Below, piece by piece: positions 49,351 through 61,800 of a stretch of DNA of 64,000 nucleotides (the first letter of the stretch is position 1; each line of letters begins with the position of its first letter). This stretch comes from Lepturacanthus savala. Its lineage: Eukaryota; Chordata; Actinopteri; Scombriformes; Trichiuridae. The translations under genes were made by a program, and so were the position numbers. The stretch is taken from contig JARUPU010000029.1 in NCBI GenBank assembly GCA_030544235.1, positions 1-64,000 on the forward strand, read 5' to 3'. The notes under the pieces are model-generated. The model was not told the origin of the DNA. It made no database searches and worked only from the letters and a program-made list of their open reading frames with translations.

Positions 49351-49665
49351 TGTATTAGTGGATATCAGGTTGGACTTCAATCAGGCTGCGGTTAGCCGGG
49401 CGGCCGCGAAGAGGGTCTCCTCTTTGACTGCTCTGATCTCTCTCCTGATTCCTTTATACTTGGAGATTATAATAACATAATAATAAATACAGATTAAATT
49501 AGTTTCCTTGTTTTATGGGACATCCGGTCGGACTTCAGTTAAGCCGTGGTCAGCTCGGCTGCCGCGAAGAGGCTCTCCTCTGCTGCTTGATTGCTCTCCC
49601 TCCTGATTCCTCCACTAGGAGACACATTAATAAACACGAATCACAATTTGAATCCCTAGAACAAG
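49351..49665 (+). repeat. Two diverged copies of a ~158-bp repeat (satellite F unit 1)
   Basis: GATATCAGGTTGGACTTCAAT (from 49361) aligns with GACATCCGGTCGGACTTCAGT (from 49519), followed in both by a GCCGCGAAGAGG core, CTCTCCTCT, TCCTGATTCCT and an A/T-rich tail. Spacing is 158 bp. One further copy and a partial tail occur in spacer E. Each repeats in all F units at +3553. Frames across it (65 codons) are not credible genes. Confidence 0.85.
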
Positions 49666-49677
49666 TAACTAAACAAA

Positions 49678-49689
49678 CCCCCCCCCCCC
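49678..49689 (+). repeat. C12 homopolymer in satellite F unit 1
   Basis: Twelve consecutive C. A second run (12 C at 50555-50566, 11 C in later units) lies 0.9 kb on. The minus strand is a G run able to form quadruplexes. Length differences here may be sequencing error. Confidence 0.9.
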
Positions 49690-50084
49690 TCTTCCTTTTC
49701 TATCCACTTTAGGAACCAGTAGTATTGGACATCACTAAGTTCAAGCGGAGTGCAACCCGGTGTTCATATCACCAAACTGCGGATTCCCGTGGAGGGTTCC
49801 GCGGGATATGTTCTTCGTTAACATTCCCAAACCTTTTCCTGCCAAAACCTTGCTTATGATGTCTGTTACATCTACTAAACCCGCTCTGCCGCACCAGACC
49901 CTGTTGTAAATTTACTTCAGAACCACCAGGTGCATTCCTGTTACTACTGTGATCCCTTTCACAGTAGCCAACAGTCTCCCCAAATAGGACCGATATGGCT
50001 CCTATTTCTATTTTTTTCCTATCCACTCCACTCTCCTGGAGTAAGAGATAGATTCCTCCTATCCCTTCGTCCCTCCTTACTTAG
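49690..50084. other. Segment of satellite F homologous in part to spacer E
   Basis: About 400 bp of mixed composition. 49765-49835 aligns weakly with the end of spacer E. The rest shows no recognisable feature apart from the short inverted repeat CTACTGTGATCCCTTTCACAGTAG (arms CTACTGTGA / TCACAGTAG). An 85-codon minus-strand frame covers it (49769-50026), but it has no known domain and no supporting context. Confidence 0.5.
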
Positions 50085-50349
50085 TTCCTTGTTCTAAATA
50101 TCAATTATATTCCAAATTCTCCTCATATAAACAGTCCATCAACATTTAAATTTCTTAATATTCCATCCCCACCGACCAGGCCCCTTCTGAATGATCATTA
50201 TTGATAATATGATTACAAATTTAATATTACTTTTATATAGAATAATACAACAATAGACACAAACTATACACTGTTAATATAATGCTTAAAACCCACCCTT
50301 ATAAATAAATCTAATAATATATATTGAATATAATAGAATAATGAGTAAA

Positions 50350-50362
50350 AGGTCAAAGGTCA
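50350..50362 (+). promoter_or_regulatory. DR1-type direct repeat AGGTCA-A-AGGTCA
   Basis: A perfect direct repeat of the nuclear-receptor half-site with 1-bp spacing, the class bound by RXR, HNF4 and COUP-TF relatives in animals. A reverse half-site TGACCT follows within 20 bp. It is present in each F unit (+3553). Binding is inferred. Confidence 0.45.
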
Positions 50363-50621
50363 TGTTCAGAAACTGACCTTCTATTCCCCCCAAATAGAAA
50401 AATACCACATAATTAAATGTTCAATTCCCACGACAAGCCCGCTTTCAACAATAATTATTAAATTTTAATAGTTAAATAAAAATGTTTTTATTATTATCAT
50501 CAATAACACAACCTTAACACAAATAACAACCTGTAAACTTTATATATTAAAATTCCCCCCCCCCCCTTTTTTATAAATTTACTTAATAATAATATAAACT
50601 AACTTACTGAATTGGACCTAA

Positions 50622-50634
50622 AGGTCAAGGGTCA
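50622..50634 (+). promoter_or_regulatory. DR1-type direct repeat AGGTCA-A-GGGTCA
   Basis: A second 1-bp-spaced direct repeat, 272 bp after the first, with the GGGTCA half-site variant. A reverse TGACCT half-site follows about 17 bp on. A further pair, GACCTTTTGACCTT, lies near 52134. Two near-consensus 13-mers in 1 kb of AT-rich DNA are unlikely but not impossible by chance. Confidence 0.42.
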
Positions 50635-51156
50635 TAGGTTCAATTTGACCTTCCACTAAGTTACTTCACTACCCCACATAATACAAAATAGTATCACAAC
50701 ACTGTTCTAATCACTTAACTACACCCAATTCTCCAATCCAGGTTTAATTTAGTTAATTAATGTCGTTATTACGTTTATTATTAATTCTTAATCATATAAT
50801 ACACTTTAATACTTAATACTTTTTTCTATCCTCCCTCACCTCCGATTCAAACTTTAATTGAAATTACTCAGACCTACAGACCCAAAGATATTCACATATA
50901 TTATTACTTCCTTATTCGGATTTCCCACAATGCCCCTCTTCTCCTCTAAAATCCTAAAAATCGCTATATATTCCAAACCGCTTTGAAATTTTGAAAAATT
51001 CCTTCACTCCTACACTGATTTTAACCCCCTAATTCAAATTATACACATTTCACAAACCCTTTCTTAAAATTAAATATTTCGGTCCGACACCCTCACTCAC
51101 ATAGATCCTCAGTTTAATGACCCTCTCTAAAATTCCACACATCAAACAATTCGCTG

Positions 51157-51205
51157 GCCATGTACGGGTCAGTCCAGCTGGCCCCAGCGGTGACCTGTAC
51201 ATGGC
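51157..51205 (+). other. Long hairpin of satellite F unit
   Basis: Arms GCCATGTACGGGTCA (51157-51171) and TGACCTGTACATGGC (51191-51205) pair over 15 positions with one G-U. The inner hairpin is GCTG, loop GCCC, CAGC (51177-51188). A GTAAGTAT donor-like sequence follows immediately. It is repeated in each F unit. A structured RNA is plausible; I do not recognise a family. Confidence 0.6.
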
Positions 51206-51424
51206 GGTAAGTATGCAGCCCTCCTTGCGTCTCAATAGAGACAATGCACGCAGGATGTGGTGGTCCCCGGCTTCAGGACCTTAATTGTAGCCAAATTTTC
51301 TATGGGGGGTAGCCCCACCCATACAACAGCACATCTTGCATTACACACATAATAAAAATAATTAAACTTAAAATAAATAAAAAAATAATAAAAAACACAA
51401 ACTGAATTTTTCAAAATAGCTTTC

Positions 51425-51700
51425 ATTTCCTGATCCCTGGGACTGTGCGGTGTATGGAGTACAGGGATCATAATCAATACCTCTTGGGAATCCCAGAGGG
51501 AGCAGGGAGGCAGCACTTCAGTGCGGCTGGCTCTGTTTCCTCGATCCCTGGGGATGGCCAGGAAGGCACCGCTCTGTCGGGGCTGGTCCTGATCATCTCT
51601 CGGGGGGACCCCTTGTAGGATAGCTAGTCCCTTTAGCACGCCCGTTTTTTCGCTCTCGCGCCGACAACCGCTCGCTCGCCTTTTATTTTCTCCCCCCCTC
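51425..51700. other. GC-rich block of satellite F unit
   Basis: About 275 bp, clearly richer in G and C than its surroundings. It includes the 9-bp inverted repeat TGATCCCTG (51431-51439) / CAGGGATCA (51462-51470) and a GGGGGGACCCC word. The longest frame in the window, 157 codons on minus (51232-51705), covers it. Its N-terminal part is rich in R, G and E, and its C-terminal part is a stretch of Y, F and N encoded by A/T runs. I recognise no domain, so it is not called as a gene. Confidence 0.5.
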
Positions 51701-51813
51701 CTCAAATTAGATATATGTCTAGGGTCACCTAAACTAGGAACTACAAAATAGATATAAAAACAGCTTAATAAAATAAAACTTTATTCAAAAAACCAATTGA
51801 CACGAGGGACACA

Positions 51814-51898
51814 CACCAGGGATTTGATCACCCCTGGTGGGCCAGCCTCAGGTTAGGGTGTCTAGTTTCATGGCCGAAACACCCGCTTGACCCTGAGG
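51814..51898 (+). other. Second foldback block of satellite F unit
   Basis: Three stems: CACCAGGG (51814-51821) with CCCTGGTG (51832-51839); CCTCAG (51846-51851) with CTGAGG (51893-51898); and inside it GGGTGT (51856-51861) with ACACCC (51879-51884). An alternative inner stem is GTTTC with GAAAC. It looks like a compact structured RNA and recurs in every F unit. It is not a tRNA, and no complete ribozyme core fits. Confidence 0.5.
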
Positions 51899-51904
51899 TG
51901 ACTA

Positions 51905-52277
51905 CTGATGATGTGTACCCAAATTTAGCTTCTCTAAATAAAACACCTTTACTTTACTTCCCCCAAACCTTAGAAAGGCCTTATAATATCAGCTTATTAT
52001 AGCACTAAATATAAGGCTTAGCAGCCTTTAATATCTATTCTAAAAAAGTCTAAACTAATATAACAATATCCCTTCTCCCTCCGACGAATAATAACATTAA
52101 TTTCCTCAGTTCACCGACCATTTTTTCATCGTCGACCTTTTGACCTTTTTGATTTTTTCCAGTATTTTTACAGAAAATTACAATTGTAACTTGAAAGTTA
52201 CATAAATACAGTCATAAGCACTCACCCAACACCTCTCCCACCACCTTACAGCCCACCATGAACTTGACCTCAGCCTC
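51905..52277. other. AT-rich linker of satellite F unit
   Basis: About 370 bp without a gene. It holds a palindrome, TGTAACTT-GA-AAGTTACA (52185-52202), and a pyrimidine run ending TTTTTTCCAG near 52161 that resembles a splice acceptor on +. Nothing else is recognisable. Confidence 0.5.
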
Positions 52278-52870
52278 TAGGCCCTAACCTTAACCCTTGA
52301 CCTAGGCCCTAACCCTAACCTTAACCCCTAAATAGGCCCTAGCCTTAACCCTTAATTAGGCCCTAACTCTAAACTTAACCCCTAACTAGGCCCTAACCCT
52401 AAACTTAACCCCTAACCAGATCCTAACCCTAAACTTAACCCCTAACTAGGCCCTAACCCTAAACTTAACCCCTAACTAGACCCTAACCTTAACCCTAACC
52501 TTAACCCCTAACTAGGCTCTAACCCCAACCTTAACCCTTAACTAGGCCCTAACCCTAACCTTAACCCTTAAGTAGGCCCTAACCTTAACCCTTAACTAGG
52601 CTCTTACCTTAACCCTTAACTAGGCTCTAACCTTAACCCTAAACCAGGCCCTAACCTTAACCCTTAACTAGGCCCTAACCCTAAACTTAACCCTTAACTA
52701 GACCCTAACTCCTAACCTTAATCCTAAACTTAACCCCTAACTAGGCCCTAATCACTAACCCGACCCCAAACTTAACCCTTAATTAGGCCTTAATTGCTAA
52801 CCTTATTCCTAATCCCATTCCCACCCTATAACAAATTTTAATCTTAAACCTTAGCCTGTACCTAAATTAT
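52278..52870 (+). repeat. Degenerate telomeric minisatellite ending satellite F unit
   Basis: About 590 bp of imperfect subrepeats of roughly 25-30 bp, typically CCCTAACTAGGCCCTAACC followed by CTAAACTTAAC. They are built from mutated CCCTAA in the usual orientation. It lies at the end of each unit and leads into the next CTAGACC start. Satellites A and C likewise contain a telomere-derived tract. Confidence 0.9.
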
Positions 52871-55800
52871 AACCCAGATTCTAGACCAAATTAAAATATC
52901 CCCTTGTATTAGTGGATATCAGGTTGGACTTCAATCAGGCTGCGGTTAGCCGGGCGGCCGCGAAGAGGGTCTCCTCTTTGACTGCTCTGATCTCTCTCCT
53001 GATTCCTTTATACTTGGAGATTATAATAACATAATAATAAATACAGATTAAATTAGTTTCCTTGTTTTATGGGACATCCGGTCGGACTTCAGTTAAGCCG
53101 TGGTCAGCTCGGCTGCCGCGAAGAGGCTCTCCTCTGCTGCTTGATTGCTCTCCCTCCTGATTCCTCCACTAGGAGACACATTAATAAACACGAATCACAA
53201 TTTGAATCCCTAGAACAAGTAACTAAACAAACCCCCCCCCCCCTCTTCCTTTTCTATCCACTTTAGGAACCAGTAGTATTGGACATCACTAAGTTCAAGC
53301 GGAGTGCAACCCGGTGTTCATATCACCAAACTGCGGATTCCCGTGGAGGGTTCCGCGGGATATGTTCTTCGTTAACATTCCCAAACCTTTTCCTGCCAAA
53401 ACCTTGCTTATGATGTCTGTTACATCTACTAAACCCGCTCTGCCGCACCAGACCCTGTTGTAAATTTACTTCAGAACCACCAGGTGCATTCCTGTTACTA
53501 CTGTGATCCCTTTCACAGTAGCCAACAGTCTCCCCAAATAGGACCGATATGGCTCCTATTTCTATTTTTTTCCTATCCACTCCACTCTCCTGGAGTAAGA
53601 GATAGATTCCTCCTATCCCTTCGTCCCTCCTTACTTAGTTCCTTGTTCTAAATATCAATTATATTCCAAATTCTCCTCATATAAACAGTCCATCAACATT
53701 TAAATTTCTTAATATTCCATCCCCACCGACCAGGCCCCTTCTGAATGATCATTATTGATAATATGATTACAAATTTAATATTACTTTTATATAGAATAAT
53801 ACAACAATAGACACAAACTATACACTGTTAATATAATGCTTAAAACCCACCCTTATAAATAAATCTAATAATATATATTGAATATAATAGAATAATGAGT
53901 AAAAGGTCAAAGGTCATGTTCAGAAACTGACCTTCTATTCCCCCCAAATAGAAAAATACCACATAATTAAATGTTCAATTCCCACGACAAGCCCGCTTTC
54001 AACAATAATTATTAAATTTTAATAGTTAAATAAAAATGTTTTTATTATTATCATCAATAACACAACCTTAACACAAATAACAACCTGTAAACTTTATATA
54101 TTAAAATTCCCCCCCCCCCTTTTTTATAAATTTACTTAATAATAATATAAACTAACTTACTGAATTGGACCTAAAGGTCAAGGGTCATAGGTTCAATTTG
54201 ACCTTCCACTAAGTTACTTCACTACCCCACATAATACAAAATAGTATCACAACACTGTTCTAATCACTTAACTACACCCAATTCTCCAATCCAGGTTTAA
54301 TTTAGTTAATTAATGTCGTTATTACGTTTATTATTAATTCTTAATCATATAATACACTTTAATACTTAATACTTTTTTCTATCCTCCCTCACCTCCGATT
54401 CAAACTTTAATTGAAATTACTCAGACCTACAGACCCAAAGATATTCACATATATTATTACTTCCTTATTCGGATTTCCCACAATGCCCCTCTTCTCCTCT
54501 AAAATCCTAAAAATCGCTATATATTCCAAACCGCTTTGAAATTTTGAAAAATTCCTTCACTCCTACACTGATTTTAACCCCCTAATTCAAATTATACACA
54601 TTTCACAAACCCTTTCTTAAAATTAAATATTTCGGTCCGACACCCTCACTCACATAGATCCTCAGTTTAATGACCCTCTCTAAAATTCCACACATCAAAC
54701 AATTCGCTGGCCATGTACGGGTCAGTCCAGCTGGCCCCAGCGGTGACCTGTACATGGCGGTAAGTATGCAGCCCTCCTTGCGTCTCAATAGAGACAATGC
54801 ACGCAGGATGTGGTGGTCCCCGGCTTCAGGACCTTAATTGTAGCCAAATTTTCTATGGGGGGTAGCCCCACCCATACAACAGCACATCTTGCATTACACA
54901 CATAATAAAAATAATTAAACTTAAAATAAATAAAAAAATAATAAAAAACACAAACTGAATTTTTCAAAATAGCTTTCATTTCCTGATCCCTGGGACTGTG
55001 CGGTGTATGGAGTACAGGGATCATAATCAATACCTCTTGGGAATCCCAGAGGGAGCAGGGAGGCAGCACTTCAGTGCGGCTGGCTCTGTTTCCTCGATCC
55101 CTGGGGATGGCCAGGAAGGCACCGCTCTGTCGGGGCTGGTCCTGATCATCTCTCGGGGGGACCCCTTGTAGGATAGCTAGTCCCTTTAGCACGCCCGTTT
55201 TTTCGCTCTCGCGCCGACAACCGCTCGCTCGCCTTTTATTTTCTCCCCCCCTCCTCAAATTAGATATATGTCTAGGGTCACCTAAACTAGGAACTACAAA
55301 ATAGATATAAAAACAGCTTAATAAAATAAAACTTTATTCAAAAAACCAATTGACACGAGGGACACACACCAGGGATTTGATCACCCCTGGTGGGCCAGCC
55401 TCAGGTTAGGGTGTCTAGTTTCATGGCCGAAACACCCGCTTGACCCTGAGGTGACTACTGATGATGTGTACCCAAATTTAGCTTCTCTAAATAAAACACC
55501 TTTACTTTACTTCCCCCAAACCTTAGAAAGGCCTTATAATATCAGCTTATTATAGCACTAAATATAAGGCTTAGCAGCCTTTAATATCTATTCTAAAAAA
55601 GTCTAAACTAATATAACAATATCCCTTCTCCCTCCGACGAATAATAACATTAATTTCCTCAGTTCACCGACCATTTTTTCATCGTCGACCTTTTGACCTT
55701 TTTGATTTTTTCCAGTATTTTTACAGAAAATTACAATTGTAACTTGAAAGTTACATAAATACAGTCATAAGCACTCACCCAACACCTCTCCCACCACCTT

Positions 55801-58800
55801 ACAGCCCACCATGAACTTGACCTCAGCCTCTAGGCCCTAACCTTAACCCTTGACCTAGGCCCTAACCCTAACCTTAACCCCTAAATAGGCCCTAGCCTTA
55901 ACCCTTAATTAGGCCCTAACTCTAAACTTAACCCCTAACTAGGCCCTAACCCTAAACTTAACCCCTAACCAGATCCTAACCCTAAACTTAACCCCTAACT
56001 AGGCCCTAACCCTAAACTTAACCCCTAACTAGACCCTAACCTTAACCCTAACCTTAACCCCTAACTAGGCTCTAACCCCAACCTTAACCCTTAACTAGGC
56101 CCTAACCCTAACCTTAACCCTTAAGTAGGCCCTAACCTTAACCCTTAACTAGGCTCTTACCTTAACCCTTAACTAGGCTCTAACCTTAACCCTAAACCAG
56201 GCCCTAACCTTAACCCTTAACTAGGCCCTAACCCTAAACTTAACCCTTAACTAGACCCTAACTCCTAACCTTAATCCTAAACTTAACCCCTAACTAGGCC
56301 CTAATCACTAACCCGACCCCAAACTTAACCCTTAATTAGGCCTTAATTGCTAACCTTATTCCTAATCCCATTCCCACCCTATAACAAATTTTAATCTTAA
56401 ACCTTAGCCTGTACCTAAATTATAACCCAGATTCTAGACCAAATTAAAATATCCCCTTGTATTAGTGGATATCAGGTTGGACTTCAATCAGGCTGCGGTT
56501 AGCCGGGCGGCCGCGAAGAGGGTCTCCTCTTTGACTGCTCTGATCTCTCTCCTGATTCCTTTATACTTGGAGATTATAATAACATAATAATAAATACAGA
56601 TTAAATTAGTTTCCTTGTTTTATGGGACATCCGGTCGGACTTCAGTTAAGCCGTGGTCAGCTCGGCTGCCGCGAAGAGGCTCTCCTCTGCTGCTTGATTG
56701 CTCTCCCTCCTGATTCCTCCACTAGGAGACACATTAATAAACACGAATCACAATTTGAATCCCTAGAACAAGTAACTAAACAAACCCCCCCCCCCCTCTT
56801 CCTTTTCTATCCACTTTAGGAACCAGTAGTATTGGACATCACTAAGTTCAAGCGGAGTGCAACCCGGTGTTCATATCACCAAACTGCGGATTCCCGTGGA
56901 GGGTTCCGCGGGATATGTTCTTCGTTAACATTCCCAAACCTTTTCCTGCCAAAACCTTGCTTATGATGTCTGTTACATCTACTAAACCCGCTCTGCCGCA
57001 CCAGACCCTGTTGTAAATTTACTTCAGAACCACCAGGTGCATTCCTGTTACTACTGTGATCCCTTTCACAGTAGCCAACAGTCTCCCCAAATAGGACCGA
57101 TATGGCTCCTATTTCTATTTTTTTCCTATCCACTCCACTCTCCTGGAGTAAGAGATAGATTCCTCCTATCCCTTCGTCCCTCCTTACTTAGTTCCTTGTT
57201 CTAAATATCAATTATATTCCAAATTCTCCTCATATAAACAGTCCATCAACATTTAAATTTCTTAATATTCCATCCCCACCGACCAGGCCCCTTCTGAATG
57301 ATCATTATTGATAATATGATTACAAATTTAATATTACTTTTATATAGAATAATACAACAATAGACACAAACTATACACTGTTAATATAATGCTTAAAACC
57401 CACCCTTATAAATAAATCTAATAATATATATTGAATATAATAGAATAATGAGTAAAAGGTCAAAGGTCATGTTCAGAAACTGACCTTCTATTCCCCCCAA
57501 ATAGAAAAATACCACATAATTAAATGTTCAATTCCCACGACAAGCCCGCTTTCAACAATAATTATTAAATTTTAATAGTTAAATAAAAATGTTTTTATTA
57601 TTATCATCAATAACACAACCTTAACACAAATAACAACCTGTAAACTTTATATATTAAAATTCCCCCCCCCCCTTTTTTATAAATTTACTTAATAATAATA
57701 TAAACTAACTTACTGAATTGGACCTAAAGGTCAAGGGTCATAGGTTCAATTTGACCTTCCACTAAGTTACTTCACTACCCCACATAATACAAAATAGTAT
57801 CACAACACTGTTCTAATCACTTAACTACACCCAATTCTCCAATCCAGGTTTAATTTAGTTAATTAATGTCGTTATTACGTTTATTATTAATTCTTAATCA
57901 TATAATACACTTTAATACTTAATACTTTTTTCTATCCTCCCTCACCTCCGATTCAAACTTTAATTGAAATTACTCAGACCTACAGACCCAAAGATATTCA
58001 CATATATTATTACTTCCTTATTCGGATTTCCCACAATGCCCCTCTTCTCCTCTAAAATCCTAAAAATCGCTATATATTCCAAACCGCTTTGAAATTTTGA
58101 AAAATTCCTTCACTCCTACACTGATTTTAACCCCCTAATTCAAATTATACACATTTCACAAACCCTTTCTTAAAATTAAATATTTCGGTCCGACACCCTC
58201 ACTCACATAGATCCTCAGTTTAATGACCCTCTCTAAAATTCCACACATCAAACAATTCGCTGGCCATGTACGGGTCAGTCCAGCTGGCCCCAGCGGTGAC
58301 CTGTACATGGCGGTAAGTATGCAGCCCTCCTTGCGTCTCAATAGAGACAATGCACGCAGGATGTGGTGGTCCCCGGCTTCAGGACCTTAATTGTAGCCAA
58401 ATTTTCTATGGGGGGTAGCCCCACCCATACAACAGCACATCTTGCATTACACACATAATAAAAATAATTAAACTTAAAATAAATAAAAAAATAATAAAAA
58501 ACACAAACTGAATTTTTCAAAATAGCTTTCATTTCCTGATCCCTGGGACTGTGCGGTGTATGGAGTACAGGGATCATAATCAATACCTCTTGGGAATCCC
58601 AGAGGGAGCAGGGAGGCAGCACTTCAGTGCGGCTGGCTCTGTTTCCTCGATCCCTGGGGATGGCCAGGAAGGCACCGCTCTGTCGGGGCTGGTCCTGATC
58701 ATCTCTCGGGGGGACCCCTTGTAGGATAGCTAGTCCCTTTAGCACGCCCGTTTTTTCGCTCTCGCGCCGACAACCGCTCGCTCGCCTTTTATTTTCTCCC

Positions 58801-61800
58801 CCCCTCCTCAAATTAGATATATGTCTAGGGTCACCTAAACTAGGAACTACAAAATAGATATAAAAACAGCTTAATAAAATAAAACTTTATTCAAAAAACC
58901 AATTGACACGAGGGACACACACCAGGGATTTGATCACCCCTGGTGGGCCAGCCTCAGGTTAGGGTGTCTAGTTTCATGGCCGAAACACCCGCTTGACCCT
59001 GAGGTGACTACTGATGATGTGTACCCAAATTTAGCTTCTCTAAATAAAACACCTTTACTTTACTTCCCCCAAACCTTAGAAAGGCCTTATAATATCAGCT
59101 TATTATAGCACTAAATATAAGGCTTAGCAGCCTTTAATATCTATTCTAAAAAAGTCTAAACTAATATAACAATATCCCTTCTCCCTCCGACGAATAATAA
59201 CATTAATTTCCTCAGTTCACCGACCATTTTTTCATCGTCGACCTTTTGACCTTTTTGATTTTTTCCAGTATTTTTACAGAAAATTACAATTGTAACTTGA
59301 AAGTTACATAAATACAGTCATAAGCACTCACCCAACACCTCTCCCACCACCTTACAGCCCACCATGAACTTGACCTCAGCCTCTAGGCCCTAACCTTAAC
59401 CCTTGACCTAGGCCCTAACCCTAACCTTAACCCCTAAATAGGCCCTAGCCTTAACCCTTAATTAGGCCCTAACTCTAAACTTAACCCCTAACTAGGCCCT
59501 AACCCTAAACTTAACCCCTAACCAGATCCTAACCCTAAACTTAACCCCTAACTAGGCCCTAACCCTAAACTTAACCCCTAACTAGACCCTAACCTTAACC
59601 CTAACCTTAACCCCTAACTAGGCTCTAACCCCAACCTTAACCCTTAACTAGGCCCTAACCCTAACCTTAACCCTTAAGTAGGCCCTAACCTTAACCCTTA
59701 ACTAGGCTCTTACCTTAACCCTTAACTAGGCTCTAACCTTAACCCTAAACCAGGCCCTAACCTTAACCCTTAACTAGGCCCTAACCCTAAACTTAACCCT
59801 TAACTAGACCCTAACTCCTAACCTTAATCCTAAACTTAACCCCTAACTAGGCCCTAATCACTAACCCGACCCCAAACTTAACCCTTAATTAGGCCTTAAT
59901 TGCTAACCTTATTCCTAATCCCATTCCCACCCTATAACAAATTTTAATCTTAAACCTTAGCCTGTACCTAAATTATAACCCAGATTCTAGACCAAATTAA
60001 AATATCCCCTTGTATTAGTGGATATCAGGTTGGACTTCAATCAGGCTGCGGTTAGCCGGGCGGCCGCGAAGAGGGTCTCCTCTTTGACTGCTCTGATCTC
60101 TCTCCTGATTCCTTTATACTTGGAGATTATAATAACATAATAATAAATACAGATTAAATTAGTTTCCTTGTTTTATGGGACATCCGGTCGGACTTCAGTT
60201 AAGCCGTGGTCAGCTCGGCTGCCGCGAAGAGGCTCTCCTCTGCTGCTTGATTGCTCTCCCTCCTGATTCCTCCACTAGGAGACACATTAATAAACACGAA
60301 TCACAATTTGAATCCCTAGAACAAGTAACTAAACAAACCCCCCCCCCCCTCTTCCTTTTCTATCCACTTTAGGAACCAGTAGTATTGGACATCACTAAGT
60401 TCAAGCGGAGTGCAACCCGGTGTTCATATCACCAAACTGCGGATTCCCGTGGAGGGTTCCGCGGGATATGTTCTTCGTTAACATTCCCAAACCTTTTCCT
60501 GCCAAAACCTTGCTTATGATGTCTGTTACATCTACTAAACCCGCTCTGCCGCACCAGACCCTGTTGTAAATTTACTTCAGAACCACCAGGTGCATTCCTG
60601 TTACTACTGTGATCCCTTTCACAGTAGCCAACAGTCTCCCCAAATAGGACCGATATGGCTCCTATTTCTATTTTTTTCCTATCCACTCCACTCTCCTGGA
60701 GTAAGAGATAGATTCCTCCTATCCCTTCGTCCCTCCTTACTTAGTTCCTTGTTCTAAATATCAATTATATTCCAAATTCTCCTCATATAAACAGTCCATC
60801 AACATTTAAATTTCTTAATATTCCATCCCCACCGACCAGGCCCCTTCTGAATGATCATTATTGATAATATGATTACAAATTTAATATTACTTTTATATAG
60901 AATAATACAACAATAGACACAAACTATACACTGTTAATATAATGCTTAAAACCCACCCTTATAAATAAATCTAATAATATATATTGAATATAATAGAATA
61001 ATGAGTAAAAGGTCAAAGGTCATGTTCAGAAACTGACCTTCTATTCCCCCCAAATAGAAAAATACCACATAATTAAATGTTCAATTCCCACGACAAGCCC
61101 GCTTTCAACAATAATTATTAAATTTTAATAGTTAAATAAAAATGTTTTTATTATTATCATCAATAACACAACCTTAACACAAATAACAACCTGTAAACTT
61201 TATATATTAAAATTCCCCCCCCCCCTTTTTTATAAATTTACTTAATAATAATATAAACTAACTTACTGAATTGGACCTAAAGGTCAAGGGTCATAGGTTC
61301 AATTTGACCTTCCACTAAGTTACTTCACTACCCCACATAATACAAAATAGTATCACAACACTGTTCTAATCACTTAACTACACCCAATTCTCCAATCCAG
61401 GTTTAATTTAGTTAATTAATGTCGTTATTACGTTTATTATTAATTCTTAATCATATAATACACTTTAATACTTAATACTTTTTTCTATCCTCCCTCACCT
61501 CCGATTCAAACTTTAATTGAAATTACTCAGACCTACAGACCCAAAGATATTCACATATATTATTACTTCCTTATTCGGATTTCCCACAATGCCCCTCTTC
61601 TCCTCTAAAATCCTAAAAATCGCTATATATTCCAAACCGCTTTGAAATTTTGAAAAATTCCTTCACTCCTACACTGATTTTAACCCCCTAATTCAAATTA
61701 TACACATTTCACAAACCCTTTCTTAAAATTAAATATTTCGGTCCGACACCCTCACTCACATAGATCCTCAGTTTAATGACCCTCTCTAAAATTCCACACA

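Larger units (their letters stand above)
50085..51060. other. AT-rich middle of satellite F unit 1
   Basis: About 1 kb dominated by A and T with runs such as AATAATTATTAAATTTTAATAG and no open frame of note. The only non-random items I see are the C12 run and two nuclear-receptor-type direct repeats, annotated separately. It recurs at +3553. Confidence 0.7.

Noticed and set aside
51100..51112. Minus-strand CTGAGGA with a downstream GAAA in F as a hammerhead
   Set aside because: No complementary stem II between the two core parts and no stem I.
51232..51705. 157-codon minus-strand frame in each F unit, the longest in the window
   Set aside because: No recognisable domain, and its C-terminal part comes from A/T runs. 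It spans foldback sequence and recurs only because the unit does. No gene context.
51814..51898. tRNA or tRNA-derived SINE
   Set aside because: The stems do not follow acceptor, D, anticodon and T spacing, and no A or B box consensus is evident.
51856..51911. Type II or III hammerhead in F (GGGTGTC, GAAACACCC, CTGATGA)
   Set aside because: For type III there is no CTGANGA between GTC and GAAA. For type II there is no UH cleavage triplet or matching stem II around GAAA and CTGATGA.
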